Shown: positions 41,703-50,545 of the stretch, piece after piece
How positions within the stretch are numbered: the stretch's first letter is position 1
How the letters are laid out: every line of letters begins with the position of its first letter
Assembly: GCF_002128425.1 (NCBI RefSeq)
Contig: NZ_NESS01000001.1
Location: forward strand, 620,001 to 684,000
Reading direction: 5' to 3'
DNA: 64,000 bases
Origin: Gottfriedia acidiceleris
Lineage (GTDB): Bacteria; Bacillota; Bacilli; Bacillales; Bacillaceae_G
Notes under the pieces: generated by a model
Seen by the model: only the letters and a program-made list of their open reading frames with translations
Databases searched by the model: none
What the model was told of the DNA's origin: nothing
Program-made: the position numbers and the translations under genes

Positions 41703-42950
41703 CTACTTATACATCAAATACTTTTTTCGAACTTTCTTAAATTCATCCAGATCCTTCTGGTATTTATTCATGATTTCCGCAACGGAAGCTCCTTCAAGAA
41801 TCATTGGTCTGACCCAGTCGTTTCCGATTAATTTATCGAAATAGTTGTTTGATAGAAATTGAAAATCATTCGGGTACATATCATAAATCGTTTTTATGAT
41901 GTGTAGACCTGTTGGGACTGCTTCAAATTTATCACGGTCTGTGACATAGATTTCAACACCATGGCTTAGTATATTCGCATGTTTTGAGAATGTTGGTATA
42001 AAGGATGCAGCTCTGAATTTCACACCTGGAAGGCTTAGTGCATTCAATTTTGCTGCGAGATCTGTACTGTTAATAAATGGTGCGCCGATTGTTTCAAACG
42101 GCTTAGTTGTTCCGCGTCCTTCTGATAAATTTGTACCTTCAATTAAACCAGTTGCTGGATAAATAAACGTTGTTGAAACAGTTGGCATGTTAGGTGAAGG
42201 TAAAACAAATGGTAGTCCCGTTTCATCGTAATCCATGGAGCGTTTCCAGCCTTTCATTTTGACAACTTTTAGATCTGCTCCAATTTTAAATTCTTTGTTG
42301 AAGAATGTAGCTAGTTCTCCTACTGTCATTCCATGCTTTGTTGGAATTGGGTACATCCCAACAAAGGATGCGGAATCAGGTTCAAGAACAGGGCCGTCAA
42401 CTAAAAGTCCACCTAGTGGATTCGGACGATCAAGTACTATTATTGGAATGTTGTTTTCTTTTGCCGCTTCCATTGCATAAGCCATTGTGTAGATATATGT
42501 GTAGTAGCGTGTACCCACGTCTTGGATATCAAAGAGAAGTACGTCTACATTTTTAAGCATTTCAGGTGTTGGTTTTTTTGTTTGTCCATAGAGGCTGTAA
42601 ACAGTTAGTCCGGTTTTTTCGTCAATATAAGATGCGATCGTACTCCCAGCCTGAGCATCACCACGAACTCCATGCTCAGGACCGAATAATGCTGTTAGTT
42701 CAATATCCTTATCCTCATGCAGCAAATCAACAATACTGTTTAGGTTTGAGTCAATGCCTGTAGGATTCGTAATTAAGCCAACTTTTTTTCCTTTTAAAAG
42801 TTCTTTCTGGTCATTTAAAAGGACCTCAATCCCAGGAATTACTTTATTTTTTTTCTTTTCTTTTTCATGATTTGCGTAGACATCTTTTACTTTAGGCCAC
42901 ATACATAGTGAAAGAACTAGAATCATAATCGACAAAAATACTCGCTTCAA
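41703..42950 (-). CDS. namZ: Exo-beta-N-acetylmuramidase NamZ (DUF1343 family)
   Basis: Secreted exo-enzyme releasing MurNAc from the non-reducing end of peptidoglycan fragments (B. subtilis YbbC/NamZ). An N-terminal helix serves as signal peptide or anchor (LKRVFLSIMILVLSLCMW). The DUF1343 domain follows with GLITNPTGID, LFGPEHGVRGD, LLFDIQDVGTRYYTYIYTM, DRPNPLGG, GMTVGELA and EGRGTTKPFE. I prefer TTG 42950, six bases after GGAGG; an ATG at 42977 overlapping the nagZ stop is the alternative. It lies directly downstream of nagZ, as in B. subtilis, and the two act in sequence on wall fragments. Confidence 0.88.
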   Translation of the reverse strand: MKRVFLSIMILVLSLCMWPKVKDVYANHEKEKKKNKVIPGIEVLLNDQKELLKGKKVGLITNPTGIDSNLNSIVDLLHEDKDIELTALFGPEHGVRGDAQAGSTIASYIDEKTGLTVYSLYGQTKKPTPEMLKNVDVLLFDIQDVGTRYYTYIYTMAYAMEAAKENNIPIIVLDRPNPLGGLLVDGPVLEPDSASFVGMYPIPTKHGMTVGELATFFNKEFKIGADLKVVKMKGWKRSMDYDETGLPFVLPSPNMPTVSTTFIYPATGLIEGTNLSEGRGTTKPFETIGAPFINSTDLAAKLNALSLPGVKFRAASFIPTFSKHANILSHGVEIYVTDRDKFEAVPTGLHIIKTIYDMYPNDFQFLSNNYFDKLIGNDWVRPMILEGASVAEIMNKYQKDLDEFKKVRKKYLMYK

Positions 42951-42973
42951 TCTATCCCTCCTCTTATACTGGC

Positions 42974-44893
42974 TCATTTTAGCTGCTTCCCTGAACGTAG
43001 ATCGAGCCCGTAGCCAAACGAATAAAGATTTTCTCCTGGATGAGTGACAGATGGAATATCAACAGGTAATTTTCCTTGTGGATTTGATTCACCAAAGATT
43101 GTTCTAATACCGGCTTGAATATTTGGTTGTCTGTATGCACCATTTGAATAACCTTTATATCCATAAATAGCAAGTACAGCTTTTGCTTCTTCAAAATTTG
43201 CAGCATCATACGGATTTCTCATGCTCATTAGCACAAACTTTTTATGCTTAGCTTGAGCATAGTTCATGACCGCTCTTGGGAAAGCAGTTGCCCACTTGCT
43301 TGAGTCTTGGACGGTGTCATCAATCACACCATCGTTTACTGCTGGGTTATTTACCGATACGTAGGAACCGGTAATTACATAGTCCGCTGAATCAATCATG
43401 GCCACCACATCTTGGTTGAATGTCTTACTTGAGAAAGCATAGCTGGTAACTTCAACATCGTTCTTTTTGCCTTTTAATTCTTTAATACTTCTAGTCATCG
43501 CTTCTATTTGATCAGTATAAGGAGCTAGTACAAGAACTTTGTCACCCTTTTTCGGTTTAAAAGGCAGTGTTTTGTTTTCGTTTTTCAATAGAGTAACAGC
43601 ATCCTCTGCCATTTTCTTTTCTTTCTTTTTATGCTCTTTATTACCGACTACTTTTAGGGCATTTGCTACTTTTTCTTCGATTGGAACAGTATTCGGATTT
43701 AGAATGCCGCGTTTTTCTTTCAAAGTAAGAATTCTTTGTACCGATGCATTTACTCTCTCCATTGGGAGTTCACCCGTTTCAATCGCTTTTTTTACTGCGT
43801 TAAAAACAGATGCTAAATTTTTTTCCATCTCAAGCGAGTTTACTTGCGCAGGCATCAAGGCAATATCTACCCCTGATTTTAAGGCTAAAACAACAGCTTC
43901 TTCTTGGCCAAAATTATCTGCGATTGCTTTCATATTCAGTGCATCTGTTACGATGACACCTTTAAAACCCATTTCCTCACGAAGCAGACCTGTCAGTACT
44001 TTTTTGGAAAGAGTGGCTGGAACCATTATCTCTTGACCATCTAATTTGCTGATATACTTTGTATCATCAAAGGCAGGGAACTGAACATGTGCTGTCATGA
44101 TCATGTCTACACCGTTATCAATCGCTTTTTGGAAAGGTGCTAGCTCAACCGAACGTAATCTTTCCTTGTCATGTGTAACAAGCGGAAGACCATAATGACT
44201 ATCAGTAGCCGTATCGCCATGACCAGGGAAATGCTTTACTGTTGCTGCAACATTCTCACTTTGTATTCCATTAATTGTCTGGATACCAAGCTTTGAAACA
44301 AGTTCAGGATTTGAGCTATAAGAACGAAGACCGATTACAGGATTTAAAGGGTTATTATTTACATCCAGTGATGGTCCAAAGTTTACATTAATCCCAAGTG
44401 ATGATAATTCTTTTCCAATAATATTACCAGTCTGATAGGCGTACTTTTCACTTCTAGTTGCACCAAGTGCCATGTTACCCGGCAGGTTTGTCCCAGTTTG
44501 AAGGCGCGTTACGATACCACCTTCCTGATCAATGCTAATGAGTAGAGGTAGTTTAGGACTTGCTTTTTGTAGACCATCTGTCAAACGAGCTGTTTGCTCT
44601 GTTTCCACTACATTTTCAGCAAACAGAATGACGCCACCTAAATGATATTTCTGAATGATACTACCGACTTCATCATTCATCACAGTAAAGCCTGTTGCTT
44701 TCGATTCCCCTTGCTTTTGCCAGTTACGGAAATCTGGCATAAGCATTTGACCTACCTTTTCATCAAGTGTCATACTTTCAACGATCGCTTTCACATTTGT
44801 TTCCGCTTTCACTTTAGCAGGTTTGAATTGTGTTAAAGTTGAAACTGAAAGTACAGCTGTTAAAGCTACTGCTGCCCATTTCTTTCTACGCAT
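42974..44893 (-). CDS. nagZ: Beta-N-acetylglucosaminidase NagZ (GH3)
   Basis: A 639-residue exported GH3 enzyme removing GlcNAc from muropeptides. The signal peptide ends around KVKAE. The catalytic domain has [21 protein letters not shown] near residue 222 (His of the Asp-His dyad) and VTDALNM near 316 (nucleophile Asp). A second domain of about 200 residues ([22 protein letters not shown]) matches the two-domain B. subtilis NagZ of similar length. GGAGGAAAGAG precedes the ATG. Together with namZ downstream and murP upstream it forms a MurNAc/GlcNAc salvage route. Confidence 0.93.
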   Translation of the reverse strand: MRRKKWAAVALTAVLSVSTLTQFKPAKVKAETNVKAIVESMTLDEKVGQMLMPDFRNWQKQGESKATGFTVMNDEVGSIIQKYHLGGVILFAENVVETEQTARLTDGLQKASPKLPLLISIDQEGGIVTRLQTGTNLPGNMALGATRSEKYAYQTGNIIGKELSSLGINVNFGPSLDVNNNPLNPVIGLRSYSSNPELVSKLGIQTINGIQSENVAATVKHFPGHGDTATDSHYGLPLVTHDKERLRSVELAPFQKAIDNGVDMIMTAHVQFPAFDDTKYISKLDGQEIMVPATLSKKVLTGLLREEMGFKGVIVTDALNMKAIADNFGQEEAVVLALKSGVDIALMPAQVNSLEMEKNLASVFNAVKKAIETGELPMERVNASVQRILTLKEKRGILNPNTVPIEEKVANALKVVGNKEHKKKEKKMAEDAVTLLKNENKTLPFKPKKGDKVLVLAPYTDQIEAMTRSIKELKGKKNDVEVTSYAFSSKTFNQDVVAMIDSADYVITGSYVSVNNPAVNDGVIDDTVQDSSKWATAFPRAVMNYAQAKHKKFVLMSMRNPYDAANFEEAKAVLAIYGYKGYSNGAYRQPNIQAGIRTIFGESNPQGKLPVDIPSVTHPGENLYSFGYGLDLRSGKQLK

Positions 44894-45006
44894 CTCTTTC
44901 CTCCCTAATCATGATTAAATCCCAATTAGCTCTTGTATGCCCTTATGTATAATTGATTGTCTATTTGTTAAATATCCTGCCCATAAAGCGTGTGTAGAAA
45001 TCATAT

Positions 45007-45055
45007 CGGAAGGTGCAATAAATCCACAAATCGTTTTCTCAAAGCACCTTCCGAC
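45007..45055 (-). promoter_or_regulatory. Hairpin between murP and nagZ
   Basis: TCGGAAGGTGC and GCACCTTCCGA form a perfect 11-base stem with a 27-base loop. No T run follows on the minus strand, so it is more likely an mRNA processing or stability element than a full terminator. Confidence 0.5.
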
Positions 45056-45079
45056 TAATACTTTTTCAGTTAGGTTCGA

Positions 45080-46450
45080 TTACTTGAATTCAACAGCCAT
45101 TTCATCTTTAAATCCGAATAAGTAAGTAAAAATAAAGCCAGCTACATAAGAGATAATAACTCCTGTTAAGTATAATAAAATCTGATTTGTATGAACTAAG
45201 AATGATAATGGAAGGCCTGAAACACCTACTGCGATCGTCGCGATATGGTAATGAGCCTGAAATGCTCCTCCGACTCCGGCACCTAAACATGCCGTCAAGA
45301 ATGGGCGTCCTAGAGGGAGCGTTACACCAAAGATTAAAGGTTCACCGATTCCAAGCATTCCTGATGGTAATCCCCCACCAATTGCACGTTTTAAACTTTT
45401 TTTCTTCGTTTTAAAGTAAATTGCAAACGCTGCTCCGACTTGACCTGCTCCACCCATCGCAAGGATTGGAAGTAAAGGGTCATCCCCAATCGAGTTAATT
45501 AATTCAAGATGAACTGGTGTCAAACCTTGATGAAGCCCAGTAACTACTAGTGGAAGGAATGTTGCACCAAGCACGAATCCAGCTACAACTCCTCCATAAT
45601 CAAGAACATTCAACAGGCCTTTTGTGATCGCATCCGATACAAAACCGCCAACAGGCATAAACACAATATAAGTAACAATACCAGTAATTAATAACGCAAT
45701 AGTTGGTGTAAGAATGATATCAAGAGATTGCGGCACAAATTTTCTTACTTGCCTTTCAACAATCGCGATGAAAATTGCTGCAAATAAAACTCCAATTAAC
45801 CCTCCGCGTCCAGGAAGAAGATTATGTCCAAACAAAGCGATATCTCCAACTGCAGGGTTAATGACGAGAATACCAGCCAATGCCCCAAGCGCAGGTGATC
45901 CGCCAAATTCCTTTGCTGCATTTGTTCCGACTAAAATTCCAAGATAAGCAAACAGACCCGATCCGATAACAGTTAAAATAATAGCTAATTTTGAATCTGC
46001 TGCAAGCCATTCTGCCTGAACAATTGCTTTTGTTATACCGGTTATTAATCCTGAAGCTACAAGGGCAGGAATCAACGGAATGAAAATACTTGCAATCCTA
46101 CGTAAAAATAATTTAAACGGTTTTGCATTCTTTCGATCAATCTCTGATTTGTTTTTGGTAGCTACTTCTTTCAGATCAAAATCATCAGCAGCTTCTAGTA
46201 ATTTATCAAACTCTGCTGAAACTTTATTAACAGCGCCAGGTCCAAGTATAATTTGAATCGTTTCTTCTTCAACAACTCCTAGTACCCCTTCTGTCTTTTT
46301 AATCGCCTCTATGTCAACTTTAGATCGATCATTCGGCGCTACACGTAGTCTTGTCATACAATGAGTGGATGTCGTTATATTATCCACTCCTCCCAAATGC
46401 TCTAGTAATTGCTCGGCAATTAATAAGTATTTGTTATTCCCCTTTGCCAT
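45080..46450 (-). CDS. murP: PTS transporter EIIBC, MurNAc-specific type
   Basis: A 456-residue EIIB-EIIC protein that imports and phosphorylates MurNAc or a related amino sugar. EIIB (1-90): GGVDNITTSTHCMTRLRV with the phospho-Cys near residue 31. EIIC (about 115-450) has ten helices and GGLPSGMLGIGEPLIFGVTLPLG. There is no EIIA domain, so a separate EIIA-Glc must supply phosphate, as for B. subtilis MurP. ATG 46450 has GAAAGGAG at the right distance; the frame extends to 46468 without a site. Substrate is inferred from the neighbours nagZ and namZ. The usual partners murQ, murR and amiE are not here. Confidence 0.82.
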   Translation of the reverse strand: MAKGNNKYLLIAEQLLEHLGGVDNITTSTHCMTRLRVAPNDRSKVDIEAIKKTEGVLGVVEEETIQIILGPGAVNKVSAEFDKLLEAADDFDLKEVATKNKSEIDRKNAKPFKLFLRRIASIFIPLIPALVASGLITGITKAIVQAEWLAADSKLAIILTVIGSGLFAYLGILVGTNAAKEFGGSPALGALAGILVINPAVGDIALFGHNLLPGRGGLIGVLFAAIFIAIVERQVRKFVPQSLDIILTPTIALLITGIVTYIVFMPVGGFVSDAITKGLLNVLDYGGVVAGFVLGATFLPLVVTGLHQGLTPVHLELINSIGDDPLLPILAMGGAGQVGAAFAIYFKTKKKSLKRAIGGGLPSGMLGIGEPLIFGVTLPLGRPFLTACLGAGVGGAFQAHYHIATIAVGVSGLPLSFLVHTNQILLYLTGVIISYVAGFIFTYLFGFKDEMAVEFK

Positions 46451-46712
46451 CTTTACAACTCCTTTCAATGTAACTACTTGTTTAAACAGATCAAATCCTT
46501 ACAACTGTCGGTGCTGATAGATTGATAGTTTTTTTAACAGATCGGCTCCTCCCTTCTTTAACAATAAAAGTACATACTTCAAATACCTTCATTTCAGACA
46601 AAATCTCTGAACAGTAATCTACTATAAAACCATCTCTGTTCTTCACTGAAAGAATTTCGAGGGTATTTGTCCTAATTTTAAACACATAAAAAAACATTTT
46701 TTCTTAATATTC

Positions 46713-46746
46713 AGTATATTTTAACATAAACAAAGTTTCAAACTTT
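46713..46746 (-). promoter_or_regulatory. murP promoter with operator-like palindrome over the -35 box
   Basis: On the minus strand TTGAAA (46736-46741), a 17-base spacer and TATACT (46713-46718) form a good sigma-A promoter. The -35 lies inside AAAGTTTGAAACTTT (46732-46746), a perfect 15-base palindrome around one central base. A repressor binding there would block RNA polymerase. The transcript would have a leader of about 250 bases. Confidence 0.65.
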
Positions 46747-46941
46747 ATATTAAAGATTTTGAAATTTTATTTTAAATTTTACGCTAATTAAAGAGATTTT
46801 ATGACTAGGTAGTAAAAGGAAAAGAATATTATTTCACTTCTAATCCTGAATATTAGTTAAGTCCAATAGTTTATTGACCAATTGATATTGTTATGATGGC
46901 CGAATCTTGTGCAAGAACAATTTCATACCTATAAAAAGCAC

Positions 46942-46970
46942 AAAAAAAGAAGCTACAAATTATTAGCTTC
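46942..46970 (-). terminator. Second terminator after the IclR gene
   Basis: A GAAGCTA/TAGCTTC stem followed by seven T on the minus strand, just beyond the stronger hairpin at 46989-47027. Confidence 0.7.
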
Positions 46971-46988
46971 ATTAATCCACATCCCTAT

Positions 46989-47027
46989 AAAAAATAGACG
47001 CATCCCATGTTAGTGGAGTGCGTCTAT
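46989..47027 (-). terminator. Terminator of the IclR gene
   Basis: TAGACGCA pairs with TGCGTCTA (plus a longer imperfect stem), followed by TTTTTTATAG on the minus strand, 17 bases after the stop at 47044. Confidence 0.85.
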
Positions 47028-47043
47028 AAGAGAAATAAACGAC

Positions 47044-47787
47044 CTATATTTTCCCTATTTTCTTTGATATTTCTTCTGCAGCTTTTAGTACTTCTTCTAT
47101 TAATAATGGAACACGTTCCTCGGTAAAACGAAATCCTGGCACATTGACGCTTAAAGCAGCAAGTATTTTGTTGTTATATCCAGTAATAGGAGCTGCAATA
47201 GCCGCCGTATCCTCCGTTTTTTCACTTTGACTGATTGCATAGCCATTTTTTCTGATTTCAACTAGTTGCTGTTTGATCTTTGACATTGAATCAGGTGAAA
47301 GATTTAACTGATTTAGTACTTGTTCCATTTCGTACTCTTTCATATAAGCAAGAATCGTTTTATTGGGAGCACCAATATGTAGTGGAATTCTGATCCCTAG
47401 ATTTTCAGCAATTCTAATTTTTAAAGGACTGTCAATTTTATCAATCACAATCCCATCTATACCGCTTGCTATATTTAAATAAATGCTTTCCTCTAAATGG
47501 TTCGCCAAACGCTCCATTACTGGTCTTGCAACTAGTCTGAAATCTATTTTATCCAATTGACGGAGACCAAGTTCCATCCATTTATATCCCAATTTGTAGT
47601 GCTTTGTTTCAGGTATTTGTACAACAAGTCCGTGTTTGATTAATGTGCTAAGTAATCGATGAAGCGTACTAAGAGGTAAAGATGTTTCTTCCGATAATTC
47701 GGTGATTTGCCATTCACTTTTGGATTCATCCGAATTTAGAATGTCAATAATAAGCATAGCTCGGTCAAATGATTGGACCATGTTCAT
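47044..47787 (-). CDS. IclR-family transcriptional regulator
   Basis: A 247-residue regulator: winged helix-turn-helix at the N-terminus (RAMLIIDILNSDESKSEWQITELSEETSLPLSTLHRLLSTLIKHGLV) and an IclR ligand domain (PVMERLANHLEESIYLNIASGIDGIVIDKIDS, IPLHIGAPNKTILAYM, ISQSEKTEDTAAIAAPITGYNNKILAALSVNVPG). IclR proteins sense small carbon compounds and usually control a neighbouring catabolic or transport operon. Candidates are the amino-acid ABC operon upstream, the divergent transporter at 50.5 kb or murP downstream. Two terminators separate it from murP. AGGAGTT precedes the ATG. Confidence 0.88.
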   Translation of the reverse strand: MNMVQSFDRAMLIIDILNSDESKSEWQITELSEETSLPLSTLHRLLSTLIKHGLVVQIPETKHYKLGYKWMELGLRQLDKIDFRLVARPVMERLANHLEESIYLNIASGIDGIVIDKIDSPLKIRIAENLGIRIPLHIGAPNKTILAYMKEYEMEQVLNQLNLSPDSMSKIKQQLVEIRKNGYAISQSEKTEDTAAIAAPITGYNNKILAALSVNVPGFRFTEERVPLLIEEVLKAAEEISKKIGKI

Positions 47788-48025
47788 AACTCCTATGACT
47801 CTTCACTTCTTATCTTATGGTGTCTGTTCAAAAAGTCAGGGAATTATCTCATTAAGGGGATTCCCCGCTCATTACGAATTGGTAGTATACGTTACGTTGC
47901 TTAAAAGATTCATTGACTGGAACATCTTTAGCCCATTTTGATTCCATTTCGAACTTGCACTTGAATAATTGTGAGAGTAATTTTTTAAATACATCTTACA
48001 AGTTTATTGTCTATTTTTTCAATTT

Positions 48026-48727
48026 TTATACCTTTATTGATTCCAATGATTCATTCGATTTATTTTTTCTCATTTTACGTTTTTTATGACGACTCACATC
48101 CAAGGAATCTTCAAGCTTTTTCACTCCATAAGAAATAATTAATACAAGCGCAAGATAATATAAACCTACTACTATATATGTATTCATTTGTTCAAAGTTC
48201 GAGGCAGCCTCACTTAGTCCTGCTCCCCATAAATCCTGCATCCCAACATATGCTACAAGTGAAGAATCTTTTAATCCGATGATAAACTGATTACCAAGAG
48301 CAGGAATCGCCATTTTAAATGCTTGAGGTAGCACGATTCTTCTCATTGCTAAAGGTTGGGACATTCCTAGTGAACGGGCAGCTTCCAATTGGCCTTTATC
48401 AATTGATTGAATCGATCCACGAAAGATTTCAGCAATATATGCTCCACTATGCACACCTAACGCCAATGCACCAGCCCAAAACTGCGAAAATGTAATAATA
48501 TTAGAAAGTCCAAAATATAATATTGCGATCTGAACAATAAGCGGTGTCCCACGAATGACCGTTATATAGAGATTAGCAAAATAATTAAGTGCTTTAATCC
48601 GTGAGAGTCTGAAAAATGCAAATATAAGTCCGATTCCACTTCCCAAAATGGTAGAGACGATTGTTAATTTTAATGTTAATAAAGTTGCTACTAAAAATAC
48701 ATGAAATGTATTTAATAAGATATGCAT
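48026..48727 (-). CDS. Polar amino-acid ABC transporter permease
   Basis: A 233-residue HisM-type permease with five helices and the EAA loop GSIQSIDKGQLEAARSLGMSQPLAMRRIVLPQA at about 108-140. A basic tail (VSRHKKRKMRKNKS) ends it. ATG 48727 is preceded by AGAGGTGAGG; the frame continues to a GTG that is part of that site. Only one permease is present, so it should work as a homodimer. Third gene after the ATPase and binding protein. Confidence 0.87.
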   Translation of the reverse strand: MHILLNTFHVFLVATLLTLKLTIVSTILGSGIGLIFAFFRLSRIKALNYFANLYITVIRGTPLIVQIAILYFGLSNIITFSQFWAGALALGVHSGAYIAEIFRGSIQSIDKGQLEAARSLGMSQPLAMRRIVLPQAFKMAIPALGNQFIIGLKDSSLVAYVGMQDLWGAGLSEAASNFEQMNTYIVVGLYYLALVLIISYGVKKLEDSLDVSRHKKRKMRKNKSNESLESIKV

Positions 48728-48793
48728 GATGAACCTCACCTCTCATCTTGTCCTAAAAATCTTAGGCTCATAGTTTACTCTAGCATTCTATTA

Positions 48794-49576
48794 TTATTTT
48801 TCTTCAAGAATATTGCGGCCAAACCACTTTTCACTAATTTTTTCGTAAGTTCCATCTTTAATAATTTCGTCTAAAGCTTTGTTAACTTTCTTCTGAAGTT
48901 CTTTATCATCTTTCCTTATAGCAATTGCTTGATTATCATGAGTTAGTGGTTGTCCTACGTCCTTAATCTTAGCCTTGCCTTCTTTAATTACCCTAAAGCC
49001 AACCATTTGATCCGTAATGACAGCATCTAGTCTACCAGTTGGAAGATCCATAATAGCCGTAAGGTCACTATCATAATCAACTACATTTTCTTTTCCAGTA
49101 TATTTAATCGCTAAATCTTTATATGGACTTGCTTTTACTACGCCAATTTTCTTCCCTTTTAAATCCTCAGCAGATTTGATTTCCTTATTATTATCAGCGA
49201 CAAAAATCTGAGAACCTGAAATATAATATGGGTTACTGAAATCAACCACTTTTAATCGTTCATCCGTGATCGTCATACTCCCCAAAATTGCATCATACTT
49301 ATTGGATATTAATCCTTGTACAATTGTTTCCCATGGGTTTGTTACTGGTACAGCTTTCATTCCCATTTTATCTGAAAGTGCTTTACCAATTTCAACATCA
49401 AATCCAGTAAGCTTGCCATCTTCTTTAAAGTTAAATGGTTTATATAACCCACTCATCGCGTAATGAAATTCTTTTGAACTAGCTTGATTTCCGGTTTTAT
49501 CTGCCCCACATGCACTTAGAAACATTGCCCCTGCCATCATTGAAGATAATAAAATACCATGCCATTTCTTTTTCAT
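48794..49576 (-). CDS. Polar amino-acid-binding lipoprotein
   Basis: A 260-residue solute-binding protein with lipobox LSAC (Cys near residue 23), then an SBP_bac_3 domain: FHYAMSGLYKPFNF, GFDVEIGKALSDKM, YDAILGSMTITDERLKVVDFSNPYY and DAVITDQMVG. The Arg that binds the amino-acid carboxylate is in TDERL. It resembles cystine/arginine binders, but the substrate cannot be set by eye. It starts 27 bases after the ATPase with GGAGGT. Confidence 0.88.
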   Translation of the reverse strand: MKKKWHGILLSSMMAGAMFLSACGADKTGNQASSKEFHYAMSGLYKPFNFKEDGKLTGFDVEIGKALSDKMGMKAVPVTNPWETIVQGLISNKYDAILGSMTITDERLKVVDFSNPYYISGSQIFVADNNKEIKSAEDLKGKKIGVVKASPYKDLAIKYTGKENVVDYDSDLTAIMDLPTGRLDAVITDQMVGFRVIKEGKAKIKDVGQPLTHDNQAIAIRKDDKELQKKVNKALDEIIKDGTYEKISEKWFGRNILEEK

Positions 49577-49603
49577 CTCTTATACCTCCCATAATTTTTA
49601 AAA

Positions 49604-50326
49604 TTATAAAATACTATTAAGAAATTGTTTTGTTCTTTCATTTTGTGGATTTTCAAAAAACTGTTTAGGTGTAGCCTCTTCTAAAATTAGACCTTCTTCC
49701 ATGAATAAAACTCGATCAGCTACACTGCGAGCAAAGCCCATTTCATGCGTAACTACGACCATTGTCATTCCTTCACTTGCTAACTGTTTCATCACTTGAA
49801 GAACCTCTCCTACCAGTTCAGGATCTAAGGCTGAAGTAGGTTCATCAAACAGCATTACCCTCGGGTTCATTGCAAGTGCACGCGCAATCGCAACCCTTTG
49901 TTTTTGTCCTCCTGATAACATATCTGGATATTCTTCAGCCTTATCTGTCAGTCCAACCTTCTCCAGCAAAACATAAGCAATCTCTTTTGCTTCACTCTTT
50001 TTCATTCCTTTAACATGAATAGGAGCTTCAATTATATTTTCTAAAACCGTTTTATGCGGGAAGAGATTGAAGTGTTGAAAAACCATCCCAACCTCTGACC
50101 GAATCTTATTCAAATCTGTTTTACTAGGTTGAACCAATTCACCATCAAAATAAATGTCTCCCGAATCATTGATTTCTAAAAAGTTTAAACATCTTAAAAG
50201 GGTACTCTTTCCTGATCCACTTGCTCCTAATAAAACAACCACTTCTTTTTCTTTAATCGTTAAATCAATTCCTTTTAATACTTGTAAAGGTCCAAATGAT
50301 TTACTTACACTTTTGATCTTAATCAT
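49604..50326 (-). CDS. Polar amino-acid ABC transporter ATP-binding protein
   Basis: A 240-residue GlnQ-type ATPase: Walker [10 protein letters not shown] near residue 33, signature LSGGQKQR near 135, Walker [12 protein letters not shown] near 157 and H-loop VVTHEMG. It is the first gene of an ATPase-binding protein-permease operon and a paralogue of glnQ in this window. The ATG at 50326 has GGGAGGG a little upstream. Divergent from the multi-TM transporter gene across 219 bases. Confidence 0.9.
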   Translation of the reverse strand: MIKIKSVSKSFGPLQVLKGIDLTIKEKEVVVLLGASGSGKSTLLRCLNFLEINDSGDIYFDGELVQPSKTDLNKIRSEVGMVFQHFNLFPHKTVLENIIEAPIHVKGMKKSEAKEIAYVLLEKVGLTDKAEEYPDMLSGGQKQRVAIARALAMNPRVMLFDEPTSALDPELVGEVLQVMKQLASEGMTMVVVTHEMGFARSVADRVLFMEEGLILEEATPKQFFENPQNERTKQFLNSIL

Positions 50327-50545
50327 TATTCATTCAACCCTCCCATCGACTAAATAACTACACTTTTCCACAATGTGGAAACCATTTCTATTTTATTAAA
50401 ATTATACACAATTCTGATTATTATGTCATTAAGTAATTTTCTTTCAATTTTTCAGAAGTCTATCTGTAAAATCTTACCAATCACCCTAAACTAGGCGAAT
50501 GCATATATTGTTATCCAATATATGTAACGAAAGGGGGCTATTTCC

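Noticed and set aside
46491-46697. Leftward 68-residue frame in the murP leader
   Set aside because: No good ribosome site and low coding quality. It lies just after the predicted transcript start, so it may be untranslated leader. I looked for a murR or murQ remnant and found none.
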